The notes under the pieces were generated by a model. That model ran no database searches, was not told the DNA's origin, and saw only the letters and a program-made list of their open reading frames with translations. A program made the position numbers and the translations under genes. A DNA stretch of 64,000 nt, from positions 15,588,308-15,652,307 of the forward strand of contig NW_024040152.1 in assembly GCF_014851395.1 (NCBI RefSeq). Direction: 5' to 3'. This document shows positions 11,801 to 23,680 of the stretch, piece after piece (within the stretch, counting starts at the first letter, position 1; each line of letters begins with the position of its first letter). This DNA is from Micropterus salmoides. Its lineage: Eukaryota > Chordata > Actinopteri > Centrarchiformes > Centrarchidae.

Positions 11801-14800
11801 TCTACATTATTTTCTCCCGCAGGTCCTTGGGGGTGGCTATATGGGAGCTGTTTGAGTTTGGCTCTCAGCCCCACAGACACCTGAGCGACGAGGAGGTGCT
11901 GACCTTTGTCATTAGGGAGAGACAGATCACCCTGGCCCAGCCCAGACTCAAACTCTCCCATGCAGACTACTGGTCAGTACTCATCCACTAACTACTTTTT
12001 TTTATTAATAATTACGATTATATTCATGGAAAGTAATTGTGTCTATCCAAACTTACCTCCTATGTTTCACTCTCCTGTCTACAGGTATGAGATCATGCAG
12101 TCCTGCTGGCTACCCCCATCCCAACGCCCTTCTGTAGCGGAGGTATTTCTCCTCCTTTCCTCCCTCCTGGCAGCTGAGCAAGGAATGGCAAGGGGGAGCG
12201 TCGGGGAAGAAGATGAAGAGGATGAGGAATATGAGGAGGGCAGAGGACGGAGAGGTGAGAGCGAGGAGTCGTTTGAAAGACGCTGGGACTTACTCCGTCC
12301 ACCTGCCTTCCAGACTGCAGCTAACGAGCGGCAAAGGGAGAGAGAGTATGGCAGGGAAAACAGAGATAACTCCTACCCCCTGCTGGACCCCGTGGGGAGC
12401 TGTATAACCCCGTCTTCGTCTGAACTGGATGACATCTTGACAGTCACTGAAACTAGCAAAGGCTTGAATTTTGAGTATTTCTGGGAGAAGGCTCATGCCA
12501 GACGAGGCTACAAACCTCTTCCTCCTCCTCAGCCAATCCCGACTGTCAACAATAACCACAGACAGTCTTTGGACACTCCCACTGTGGTCCCAGTCATAAG
12601 CGCCCGCAGCCCCTCCCTCGCCAGTGAGTACTATATCAGATTAGAGGAGCACACTCCTCAGGACAAGTCGCCAACTCTTAAAGGGAAGTCCTCTTTCCGT
12701 GCCAACTCGATTTGCCGTGGCGACATGGAGCTGGTGGAGATTCGCAGTGGATTGCTGGGAAAAGAGCGAGTCCCGTATTGTTCCTCTGACAAGTGTGGAA
12801 AGGGTCTCCAGACCGTCAGATCGAGTGAGGTTCAACTCCAGGTGCCCAACACAGGTGTGGCTGAATTCAGAGACACTTCCAGCAGAGTGACTGACTTCTC
12901 AGTAGTTGATTTAGGGGATGATGATGAAGAGGAGAATAAAAAGAGCAGTGAGGCAGATAAAAAATCATCCATGAGTTCTCAAGCCCCAGTCCTTCCTCCC
13001 AAGCCTCGCTCTATGTCCATGTCATCAGCCAACCACCTACACTCGCGCCCCCTCCCCGCCCCTCCGCTCGGATATAGAGGACTTCCTCACTACACCATCA
13101 CGGGAAAAATCGAAACAGACCCCCATCACATGAGCAGCTGCCCACCTTCTACATTTGATCACCTGGGGCTCCATCGGGCCAGACAAACTCTACCCCCATC
13201 CCCGTCCCTCTCCCCCTCCCTTCCTCCATCGAGCCATCCAATTTACCCCCAGCCTGCTCAGATGTGTCCTCCACCTCTCCCTCCACACTCCAAACCTCAA
13301 AGAATCTGCCCTAGCTACAACACAGCAGACACTTATTCAAGATACAGTAACCCGCAGATGCAGAGATCCAATAGAGACCCATTATCCTGTGACTTGTCTG
13401 ACAGAGAGGGTGGTACCAGGCACTTAGCATCACTGCACACCTCCAAGGAGACTTCTCATTCTCGTGCAAAAGACTTTGACTCTCCCGTTCGTCGAGAAAA
13501 CCCATTGCGCCCTATTTATCGCAATTTACCCCGCCCTCAAACCACAAACCCCCAGCTTGACAGGCAGTCTTCATCCAGTCCCACCTACTCAGATGAGGAT
13601 GACTCTCCCTTCATGTCCCCTGAGAGACCCAGCGGTGGTCCTACTGTCACTAACTCCAGCCTATCTGAAGATGCAGACCCAGCTTGTGCGGAGCTCTTCT
13701 CCCGGGGAATGAAAAGGACTCAGTCACGCCTCGACACCATCCTGCCTAGCATTTGGAAGGAAGATGCTAAACTTCAGGCCGATCAAGTGGCCACTGCCAA
13801 GAAATCCCCCATGCATTTGTTTCTGACAGAGCTATCTAGTGTGACAGAGTCTTGTGAGCCCAAGTCAGAGGCTTCATGGGAGGAAGAGAAGGAGGAGAAA
13901 AGGGATGGAGAGAGACGGGGGAACTTTGTGATGCCCAACAGAGGGATGCGCCGCTCCCAGTCGCTGATGACAGAGCTGGGGTCAGCAGGACATTCATGGG
14001 GACCAGAGAAACGCACCAATAGGACAGGAGCTGAGGAGAACAATGCAGTCACTAAAGAATCATTCCAGAGGGATCTTTTCCTCACAGAGATCGACACAGG
14101 AAGGATGGACATGGATCTGGAAGGAGGATTAGAAAGTGATCCAGTAAAATACCTCTATCCTGCAGGATCCAGATTGAGGCCCTATGTCTGCGCTCCAGGT
14201 CTCCCCTCGTACACCGAGGCTGAGGAAGCCTATTCAAAGGGTATACGTAGATCCCGCTCTCTCCTCTCAGAGATTACCATTGGGAAGAAGGAGTCTGAAC
14301 TGAACCAGAATGCGAAGGAGCCTCGGAGAACAGAAATGACCAGGGAGGAGTTCCTGAAGGAGATCCAATCAGCAGAGACCTTCCTGACTGAAATCATATC
14401 TAGACAAAATGCTGCGGCAAACCGAAAGGAAAAAGACCCATCTTGCTCCCCTACACCCCTCTCTCCTGAATACGAGTCCATATGCATTGACCCAAACTCC
14501 ACTCAGACCATCAGATTTCAGTCAGAGAGCTCCATACAAGCAAAAGGCAAAGATGATACGCAAACTGAGGCCATCTATGCCCAAGTAACCAAGCGTGCTA
14601 AAAAGAGTGAGATAAAGGTTTCGATGAGACCTGAGATCCCAATCCTTCATATAGGATCAAATAAACAACCTCTTAAACTGGACAGCCAAAGAAGCAATGC
14701 TGACCACTGCCAATCTGGTGAGTTTGTGTTTTCAGAAATTATGCCCAAAAATGGTCTTCTGCACAACCAAACACTTGCATGTCAGAAAGAAGAGGAGGAG

Positions 14801-17800
14801 TGTTCAGATGGTCCTGCCTTACCTGCCAGAGGAGAGCAAAAAGGTCTCGTAGAGCACTCTCCTTCTGAGGGTGTTAAAGAAAGCAACACTGTGCTACTGT
14901 GTGAGAACAAATCACAAATTACAAATGAAACAGATAGTCAAAAGGCTGCTGTTATGGGGAATGGTGAGACAGTGAAAGAAGACAAACATGCCAGCATCCC
15001 TGAGAGCGGAGATCAAACACATGGAAAGACCAATACCACATCATGTGATTCTGAAAAAGAAAAGTACCACACTGATAATGTTTCTGCAGTGGACTCTGGA
15101 AACAACACTGCAGATGATGATTTGGAGAGATCTAAAAGTTTGGGTTCTCAAAATAATGATGAAAAGGAAAATTTACTTCATCAGAATGACACTGGTCAAG
15201 AAAAACACTGTCACATTGAACAAAAGGCACCCACCCCTGCTGTGTCTCCAACCACTCCTGACTGGGACCCATCCTCTGACGTCTCACTCGTCACCCCCAC
15301 TGACTCGGCCCTGTCACCTATGACTTCCAGCTCAGCCGACTGCCTCACACCTAGTGACTCATGGATAATCGGTGGAGGAGGAGTGGGAAATGGCGGATGG
15401 CGAGCTCTGGGAAATGAAACACCACATAGAGACTCTGCCTATTTCTCAGACAGTGACTGGGAGGGGGACGGAATGAACAGGAGGAGCAGCGATGGACTTA
15501 TTGCTTCCAGGCCAAGCAGTGGTCGAGGTGGGGATCGGGGGACACTGACAGGGATAGAGGAAAAAACTGAGGAGGAGGGAGATATAGGAGAAAAGAGCCC
15601 TTTAAGAAATACTATACAGATGTCAGATAACAAATGTGAAACTGGTGGAAAGCCAAACATTGAGATGTGTGAGGAAACAAGTACGCAATATCAAAATACT
15701 CTGGAAAATACCATCTCTCATTTAGGTGATGACAAAGATATGCTAAACAAAGGGCTTGAGTCATCGCAGAGAGACGATTCTGGCATTTTCCAAAACGAGA
15801 GCAAAAAATCAACACTGCTGAATGATGATCCTCAGGCCAAGGACTGTGTTGACTTAATTGATAAGTTGTTCTCAAAATTAGATGATGAACCACTGAAAGG
15901 GCTCCCACACAGCAGTGGATATCCGATAGACAACCACTTCACAGATGGCATCATCGCTCAGATAACAGATTTCAAATACCAGGACGCTGCAGAAAATTAT
16001 TTAAATTTACATTCCAAGAGCCTTGCTGAGACAAATATTTTGATCGAGTCTATATCTGGTAACCAGTCAAAAGATTGCGTGTTAAGGCCCAGCAACAATG
16101 ATTACACAAGTGTTACAGAGATGGATCTCTCTGCACTGAACTCCATCAAATGTGGAAATGACACCGTTGAATCTGTAACACGTCCTTCTTGGGTAAAGGA
16201 GGGCGTTGAAGAGAGATGTGAAGAGAGGCCTGGTCTAGACCACAATGAGCTGGGCCTGAGAAACCTCCAGTGCTCAGACAGCAGCGAGGACAAGAAGGTC
16301 ACAACAGAGACGGAGAAACAGCTGGCTGCCGCAGAGCTGAGTAACGCCATAAAGGAAAAGTCCCCCCTGAGAGGTGCAGCGAGTCAGATGGACTCTGCTA
16401 AAAATGTGGATAAAGACTCCTGCGAGGGACTGGATGTGAAAACTAAAGAGTTATGGAGCGCCCTAGAGGAAGATGAAGAACGTACAGGATCTGGTGTTGT
16501 TAAGGGAGAGTTTGACTGCCACCGTTTTTCACAGTCAAAGGACTTACGCTTGTGGCCTGATGAAAATGACCAGTGGGCCTCTCCAGAGAGGAGGTGCCAA
16601 GACATTGAACTTAGATCAGAATTTTTCTCCGGATTTAGAAACAAGGCCTGGGAGGTCGGGGAGAGGCTTGTTGTTGGTCAGGAGTTTTGGGAGACTGATG
16701 AAAATGATGAACTTGCGGGAAGTGAACCTCACCCTGCTGTCTTGGAGGGCTGTGAAGAAACGTGGAACAATGAAACACAAGGACTTGCTCATAATCTTGC
16801 TATGAAGGAAAAATGGGACTCTAAAGATGGTGATGACCAGCAGAGTGTCCAAGGGGAAGACATACAACAGGAGGAAAATATTGAGAACCTAGCACAAATT
16901 GGCAGTTTTCACAAAGACCTGAAAAAAGATATCTCAGATATTGAAGTAGAAAATATAGAAATCCCACAACAGGAGACCTTGGAGCAAGGAGAGAGGCAGA
17001 TTTCACCATGCACTGATACAGTCAGGGACAGGGAAAGTTTGGTAGATTCCACAGAGACAGAGGAAAATCAAAATTTTAACAGATGGCCTCAGAATCACCT
17101 CTGCAACATTCAAAAAGAGGGACAGACATCGGCTGAGCATGTTGGCAACGAAACATTCTCTGATTTAGAGAACGACTTCAATCACACTTCAGAGGATAAA
17201 AGCTCAAATATATCTGTTTGCATCATCGAAGCTCCTCATGTGAACTCTTCAGACATTGAAAATGTTGAATCAGGCTTAGATTCAGAGGATGAAATGAGCC
17301 CACAGCTTGCTAGGCAATACATAAAAGAGAGAGTAAGCGTTATGAACACAGATGTGGATTACAGAGACTTGCCCCTTCCACCCAATCCCATCTCTTCTCC
17401 TAGTGACCTTGATGTGCAGGGGGAGGTAGAGCAGTCATTTCCACAGGTAGACAATTTCAGCTCAGTCGATTTTCCTAGTCCTCCACCAAGCATAGACCTT
17501 GATGTGCAAGATGAAAAACTGGAAAGTTTAGATGACTCCTTTCCTAGTCCACCGCCATCTGTTGAAGAGACAGAGGATTTTATTAGTCACATAAATCTAG
17601 AAGACTTTATTGCTAGCACTGAGACAGAGACGTATATTTCCCCAACACACAACACAGACGTCTCAGAGCCTCCTGCTACAACTCAGAGTATCGGGATCTC
17701 AGCCAATCTGAACATCCCCTCTGTGCATATAACACTAGCTGATGAGAGCAACCTTACACCCAACATAGAAAATCAGGATGAACATAATAATCTGTTCCAA

Positions 17801-20800
17801 AAAACATCATCTGCCATGCCATCTTCACCCCAAGTTCCCCTAAACAATCTCCCAGAGTTACTGATTTCTGAGTGGAAAGATTTGGATGAGGAGCCCCTGG
17901 AGGATTTTGAAAAACTGGAACAACTGTGCTGCATATCTGGGGATGAGGAGGACTCTTTGGGCGACCTTTTTCTGGGGAACCTGGAGCTCCTGGAGTCTTT
18001 GAAGAAAACACCTGATCAGAAAAGCAGCAGCACAAGCAACACAGGTCACAAAATGTGTGGCTCCTCTACTCCAGAGAGCAGGATGGATTTGAAGGAGGAT
18101 GGGATCTTTGATAACTCTGATAAGCTGGCAGAGTCTCCACCACATCTGATCCTGGATTGCCAGGACAAACTGTCACCTCGAGAGGAGAGGAGTGATGGGC
18201 AGAGATCCCCAGGCCAAACATCTGATGTCAAAGACCAGGGATCGCTCTCGAAGATGACAACAAAGAATGGCCTGATGATGCAGGTGAGCATGCTTTCTTT
18301 TTAAGAGTGCTTTTTATGTTACCTCTCCGAGTTTATTCGCCTCTATTTATTGCTTTGTTTTGTTGCTTCAGGTATGTGAAGAAAGGCTGCAGTTCTCCCT
18401 CAGCGAAAATGTGAAAACAAATGTGCTTTGGGGATCGACTATTAAAGACACTGTTATGCTCCGGCCCTGGAGCGAACAAATCACAGAGAACAGCAGTGAG
18501 CTGGCCACTGTGAAAGAGCAAAAAGAGGATGAAAGGTATGAAGAACTTCTGAAAATCTGATCCTGAATCTTAAAAAAACCCCATCTTACTTACCTCTAGT
18601 GGTATCTTCAGGGCCTCAAAGTCTTGGAAGATGATTTTATTTCTTTTATTCACAAAATATCCTCATTAGTGACTACAGGGGCTCAGCAATGTTCAGCCAT
18701 ACAGATCATTTTGGTTTTATTTGCCCATTGTCTGAGATAATTGTTTGCCTTCACCCCAATATAGTGGAGGTGAGTGGAGTTTCACTTGCAGTGCTCAGAC
18801 AATTAAATTCAAAATCAGAACCTCTTTTCAGAAACAGTGTCCCTGTTAGTGGATAATCTGCAGCAACAAGACTATATCTTATGTAGAAAGTAATTCCAAT
18901 GAAAACTGCTAGCAGAAACATATACACATAGTACGTTCCATCATATACATTCCATCATATTGGGGGTTGCAGCAGAAATCACAGAGATGAATATTACAAA
19001 GCCTGGAGAAATAAAACCAAAACTATCTGTATGACTAGATACCACAAGGGTTAAGTGACAAAATATGTGAACTGACCCTTTAATATTCACGTTTCTTCTG
19101 TTGTTGTTTTAGCCAAGAGGAGCAGGAAAGTTCCCCCAGCATTCAGCTGCACACAGAGTATGATGAAACTAAAGCTGAGCCACTCACTGTGATTGAACAA
19201 CCTGAGGTCATAACCCCTCAGCCTACTGCAAACCTGGCAATGAAAGGTACCTTCATGTTCCACGTATTATCAGGGGTGTCACACAAAGATCCGGGCCCTG
19301 TACATAAGCATTCTCTATGGGCCCCTCACCGCATCCACAGCTTTTTGTACTAGTATCTTTGTGGGCCCTCCTCACACGAGGGCCCTGTATGCTCTGCCCC
19401 CAACCCACCCTCCCCAGTCCAACACCCCTTTGTACTACTGATGACAGAGATAATTCAGTAAAAGTGGACATATATGGCAACTTTAATTAACCACAGCATG
19501 TATAGTACATATCAGTAGTTTCTAACCTTTTAATAGTAGTAATAGTACTCCTATTTTAATTTGTCAAAGTTTGTTTCCACGTCAATTTCCATACCCTTAA
19601 CCAGACCTTAACTCTGCAATGCCTAACCACAACCTAATGTTAAGCTAATTTAAGGTTTTAGCCCAATCATGGATGGCAGCATTGTGGGAAACACTTTGCA
19701 AAACAGACTCCAACTGCAAAAGAGTTTATCTAAAGAGAAAGTGAAGGCGAATCAGAGGAAATAAATAATGAATGCCATTCAGTCCTATGTAAATCCTCCT
19801 GTAGTGGGTGAGCAAACTTTCATTCATATTTTTACAGATTGTTCTGACTAAAGAGGTAAACAAATATATACATTTTATTTTATTTAACTTTGTATCCTTT
19901 GATTTGTTCTAATTACTTCACTAATCCAGTTTGTACGAGTTGGAACTGTTGCCAACTTCCAGTCAGGCCAGAGCTGGGACTCTTGTCAGGTATTCCTCAT
20001 AACATCTCTTCCCTGCTCTCATTTTCACAGCAAAACTAGCTCGCCTGTCTCTCGCCCTCCCTCCTCTTGCTCTGACTCTTCCGCTCACCCCCACTGGTAA
20101 AGGAGGATTTGGCGACGGCGCGATTGGAAATCGGATTGGAAGACGGAGAGGTCTTTCCTCAGGAAGCGAGCCTGACGATGAGGAGGAGGATGAGCAGGAG
20201 GACGAAAGCTCCCGGAGGGTGATTGTCGTCACAGAAACAGACGTGGACAAACGTGTCGGGCTGAGGAGTCTGCTGAAATCACCTAAGGAACCGATGGACA
20301 GAGAGAAGGACAGAGGAAGAAATGTGTCCTTTTTTGATGATGTCACAATCTATCTTTTTGATCAGGTATTTCCCATACTTCCAATAATTGAGAATTAAGA
20401 GATCGTGTTAGATATAACAAAAGGAAGCCTGACTGTTCTGTTTCATTACAACAGGAAACTCCAACCAATGAGCTGAGCTCTTCAGCGCCCACTAGTCCAG
20501 CCCCAGTGTCTGTCAAGAGCACCAAGTTGGATTTGCGTGGTAAGATCATAAACATCTCACATTCATGACGCAACGCAGACTTTTTTAGCCATACGAGCGT
20601 CATGGCTCTGGGAATGGCAATGTTGGTCAGTTGGTTGTTCCATCCCTTTGGTCCAGACTGAAATATCTTAACAGCTATTGGATAGATTGCCATCACATTT
20701 TGTACGTACATTCATGGTCCCCGGAGGACAAATCCTACTGACTTTGGTGATCTGCAGACTTTTCTCCTAGCGCCACCGTGTGGTTAACATTTGTGTTTTT

Positions 20801-22298
20801 TAACGAAATATCTCCTGTCTCTTCCACGACATTTTGGTACATACATTTGTGGATGGATTATCTCAGTATGAATTGTATTAACTTTGGTGATCTTCTGACT
20901 TTTCATTTAGCGCCACCATCAGGTCAAAATGTTGGTTTGTCTAATACTTTGGTTTATGACCAAATACCTGCAAAACTAATGACATTCCCATCATCCTCAG
21001 CTGTACGTTGTGTTTGTGCTAGCTGGCTCATGTTAGCATACTAAACTAAGATGCCGAACATACTATATCTTATACCTGTTTAACATGAGCACTTTTGCAT
21101 TGTCAGTGTGAGCATGTTAGCATACCGACATTAACATTTAGCTCAAAGCACTGCTGTACCTGAGTGCGGCATCACAGAGCATGACTCTCAGTCTTGCTAG
21201 AAAATTTAAATAATGTGCATAAGTCTGAAATTCTATACATGCATTATAACATAGTCTTGGAGAATGACATTATAAAATCTGACAGCCTCTAAGTCATCCT
21301 CACCCACTGAAATGGAAAACCCTCAGTTCAACCATCTTCTCTGCAAATATGCAGGCAGAATTAATCTTCTATAATTATCCCCCTCGACACTGTGACATGT
21401 GGAACTGAGCGGGGACATAAATCCTACGCTCAACAATGCAGGCCTAAGCTGTGTTTCCCAACACATTTTCATTTGCTCTCTTTGACTTCCTCTCTCCATC
21501 TCATACACTGATCACCTCATTTCACAGAATAGTGAAAGTTTGGGCTGTGCACACACACAGCAATGCAGAAACTCCAAAATTAGATGATTTCATAATCTTT
21601 GTAGCCTTCAGAGCTAAAACTTCAAACTGTTGAAAGAAGAGGCTGTGTTCCCTTTGAGTTATTTTTGCTTCTGGGTGATTATATTAATAGATATAGTTTT
21701 TTTCCTATCTTGTATTTGGTTTGGTGCTACTATCTGACTGTATATGTCAGTAGTATTGAAGGCACATGTGTCCCAGGCATGAAAGGATTTGAGACAACAG
21801 GTCCCTAGGCACAGTCTTGTGAAAAGGCCCCCATCCTGACACCCAGATTTTCTGCAGGTGAACCAGAAGTGTCAGGTGCTACACCTGAACTTCAGTATTT
21901 AGTGTACACTTAGGTTTGATTCTAATTTTATATTTACCGAGACAATTGTTTGATTGGACTTGTAGCAGGAAGACCTTAACTCATTACTGATGATAAAGTG
22001 TACTTATCAAATATCAAGCACGTGTTGTGGTATTATGAACATGACCTAATGACAAAATGGAGGTAAAATGAAATGGTTTGGGGAAGCACAACTCAACTTG
22101 TGTACGTAAGACGCATGTGACAGGGACTTCACATTGTGCTTGATTTTGTTTTTGTTTCCATCAGGGCAAAACACGAAGAGCAAAGAATCAAAAAGGAAAG
22201 ATGATTTATCAATCAAACCAAGGTCGCCTGTGGGGGCCAATCCGGTGACATCATCGCGCTTCACTGTCAGCCCTGCCAACGACCCTCACTTGGTGTGA
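3406..22298 (+). CDS. lmtk3: Lemur tyrosine kinase 3 (LMTK3), full coding region in 17 exons
   Basis: Coding exons: 3406-3502, 5234-5265, 5853-5978, 6368-6515, 7502-7575, 7770-7888, 8846-8933, 9932-10080, 10197-10281, 10672-10793, 11823-11972, 12085-18283, 18372-18535, 19113-19246, 20031-20365, 20455-20539, 22165-22298. Phases join to 2746 residues. The N-terminus is hydrophobic (residues 7-18, signal-like). A membrane segment lies at about 54-76, followed by a Cys/Lys patch. The kinase domain (~148-430) has glycine loop G-N-G-W-F-G (153-158), Lys177, catalytic loop H-S-D (277-279) with Asn284, and D-Y-G (297-299) in place of D-F-G; the HSD and DYG forms are typical of LMTKs. The middle is long, acidic and disordered. 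The C-terminus keeps LMTK3-type blocks, including an RVxF-like PP1-docking site (2659-2663) and the Y-L-F-D-Q-E-T-P-T-N-E-L segment. Loop and activation-segment residues are nearer LMTK3 than AATK or LMTK2. LMTKs are membrane-anchored Ser/Thr kinases of neurons, linked to endosomal trafficking. Human LMTK3 is about 1460 aa, so this one is nearly twice as long. Confidence 0.9.
3639..3662 (+). repeat. poly-G tract (~25 nt) in lmtk3 intron 1
   Basis: This is an uninterrupted G run preceded by GGTG, 137 bases after the first coding exon. Two shorter G runs lie at about 3265-3279 (5' leader) and 3804-3818 (intron 1). Such tracts can form G-quadruplexes and are also error-prone in sequencing, so the exact length is uncertain. 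Confidence 0.85.
8733..8825 (+). repeat. (CTAT)n microsatellite, about 23 copies, next to lmtk3 exon 7 acceptor
   Basis: A perfect tetranucleotide array of 93 bases lies in lmtk3 intron 6. It ends only 20 bases before exon 7 (8846). The remaining acceptor is a short pyrimidine tract, GTTTCTCTTTCTCCCTCCAG. A looser CA-rich stretch (8437-8580) precedes it. The reading frame through the array is an artefact, not a protein. Confidence 0.97.
10425..10620 (+). repeat. tRNA-like SINE-type interspersed repeat in lmtk3 intron 9
   Basis: The sequence GGCTGATGCTTTTATCC, then GACTTACAATTG, GGGGTTAAGTGTCTTGCTC and GGGGGATTGAACCCGGGTCT resembles a repeat that is very common in fish genomes. The GATTGAACCC part looks like a tRNA T-arm/B-box, so the element is probably tRNA-related. 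Family assignment is from memory only. Confidence 0.6.
10929..11130 (+). mobile_element. short non-autonomous DNA transposon (MITE) in lmtk3 intron 10
   Basis: The left end has CCACTTTATTAGCTACACCT (from ~10935). The right end has AGGTGTGCCTAATAAAGTG (from ~11107), which is its imperfect reverse complement. The interior (GCAATCCAATACAACAG, GTTGAACTAGTGTATAGG) matches a widespread fish terminal-inverted-repeat element that I recognise from memory. It encodes no protein. Just downstream, an ATAAAGT-AGTGTATGTTG unit is tandemly duplicated to about 11165. Confidence 0.7.
12085..18283 (+). other. lmtk3: giant lmtk3 exon 12 (6.2 kb, ~2066 codons)
   Basis: One open frame starts with the last third of the kinase domain (Y-E-I-M-Q-S-C-W) and continues without a stop to the CAG|GTGAGC donor at 18283. 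LMTK family genes typically have a large exon here, but this one is much longer than in human LMTK3. Conserved anchors near its start are the D-D-I-L-T-V-T-E-T and P-V-I-S-A-R-S-P-S blocks (around 12427 and 12590). The rest is rich in Glu, Asp, Ser and Pro. Internal repeats include three R-R/K-R-S/T-Q/R-S basic motifs (13713, 13947, 14244), five L-T-E-type motifs between 13815 and 14398, and two F-P-S-P-P-P-S repeats at 17470 and 17541. Confidence 0.85.
20580..21200 (+). repeat. interspersed repeat in lmtk3 intron 16
   Basis: Phrases such as TTTGGTGATCTGCAGACTTT, TAGCGCCACC (twice) and CATGTTAGCATAC, then AACATTTAGCTCAAAGCAC, are typical of an abundant non-coding fish repeat. Internal near-duplication is visible: GACTTTGGTGATCT, then a CTGCAGACTTTTC/CTTCTGACTTTTC segment and TAGCGCCACC, occur twice about 130 bases apart. 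A related copy in the opposite orientation lies at ~56200-56615. Confidence 0.6.
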
Positions 22299-23680
22299 TG
22301 TCATTGTGGGAACCTTTAGAGCTGAACCCTCTTGGACTGGCCAGCAAATTAACCCCAACAACCAGCCATTCACCCAGAGGCTATTTTTTTATTGAATAGG
22401 CAACTGAAAGAATGAGACCGTTCTAAAAGCTGGACAAATTCCAGGTTTTACCCACGACAGGATTTTGTATGACAGGGGTCGCTGTGCTCCTGACTGCCAC
22501 TATTTACAGAGTTTATTCACGGCCTTTGGCTACAAATGTCTTTGGAAAAGGCAGCATATGCTAGGAGAAGAGGAGCCTGGAGCTTTGTAAAATCTGAAAC
22601 AGATTTGACAGCTATGCAGTGGGAGTCTTGCTGTGTACCAGCTTACCTTCTCTTTTTCTGCTTCATTATGTTGTATTATTCCCCGAGTGTGTGGGGAATG
22701 CACTTTCTTTAGTCATTCATCTGTCTATGTAAACTCTCGGATTCCAGTCCTCTCTTTATTAAAGAGGTTTTTCATTGCAGTCAGTTGTTCTTGTAGGCAG
22801 CAGTTTGGAACAGAAATCGCTTGACTCCTGTATTTGAGAATACTCGTTTGCATTTGTACAAATAACATAATACAAGTGTATACAGTATCATTTTAGAGCT
22901 GTTTACTTTTAGATGTATTCTTAGACTGCACGAAAAATGAAACAAGCTATGCTTCTTTATACTTTTAGTTCTACAAAGATTTTTCTTCAATTTATATATT
23001 TATTATATAGTTTTATTTATTTATGTAAAGCCAGTTTCCATGCAATATTTTATTTATTTGATTATTTATTTTACTATTTATTTATTTTACTATTTATTTA
23101 TTTGCTTTTCTGCAATTAACATATATGAACTTAGCTATAATTTGTTTGGGACAGAATGCATCTAGGTTATACTTTCTCTAAGATCTTCATAACAAATAAA
23201 TCAAAATATTTTCCCAAACGTCTTAATTGCTAAAAAACGTATTTTGTATAATTTTACTTGTTAATATATGCCAATATGTATGGAACTATGTCCTGTAATG
23301 TGTCATTATTTTCCAATGCCTTTTTTAGTTGTCTTGTCATTCTTTTACCTTGTTTAATGACCGTTAATGTAGCTTAGCATGAAAAATTCAAAGCCTTTCA
23401 TCAGTAAATAACTCCATTTGTTTGTGTATCTGTTAATTTACCCCATTTTCTACTATTAGCAGTCCATCAAGCAGTCGAGGTCCAACTAGTACATTTGTTT
23501 AGTCTGTTTAAATGTTGGTTTAAAACCTGTATTGTTTAAAGAATGGTTTTCAAGGGATTGTGTATAAACAAGGGGAAATAAAAACTTCAAAATGTGAACC
23601 TCTTATTGAACTGTCTCGTGACAATAAATCGTGTTGTTTTGTAATTGTAAAACGATATATTTATAACCAAGAAGTCCGTG
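22299..23680 (+). other. lmtk3: lmtk3 3' UTR
   Basis: This sequence has no further exon and runs to two polyadenylation signals (23577 and 23623). Between 22990 and 23105 there are many ATTTA pentamers, several within TTATTTATT, resembling an AU-rich stability element. The 14-bp target duplication of the retrotransposon block starts about 50 bases after the second signal, so the insertion lies just outside the transcript end. Confidence 0.75.
23577..23628 (+). terminator. lmtk3: two AATAAA polyadenylation signals for lmtk3
   Basis: AATAAA occurs at 23577-23582 and again at 23623-23628, the only close pair downstream of the lmtk3 stop and immediately before the inserted LINE. Which one is used cannot be told from the sequence. 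Confidence 0.6.

Noticed and set aside
9932..12180. kinase assigned to AATK or LMTK2
   Set aside because: The D-L-K-R-Y-L-R-A-Q-R, L-T-P-D-K-L-W-I-P-L-R-W and H-L-S-D-E-E-V-L segments and the C-terminal block are nearer LMTK3 as remembered, and the neighbours are of the human 19q13 set.
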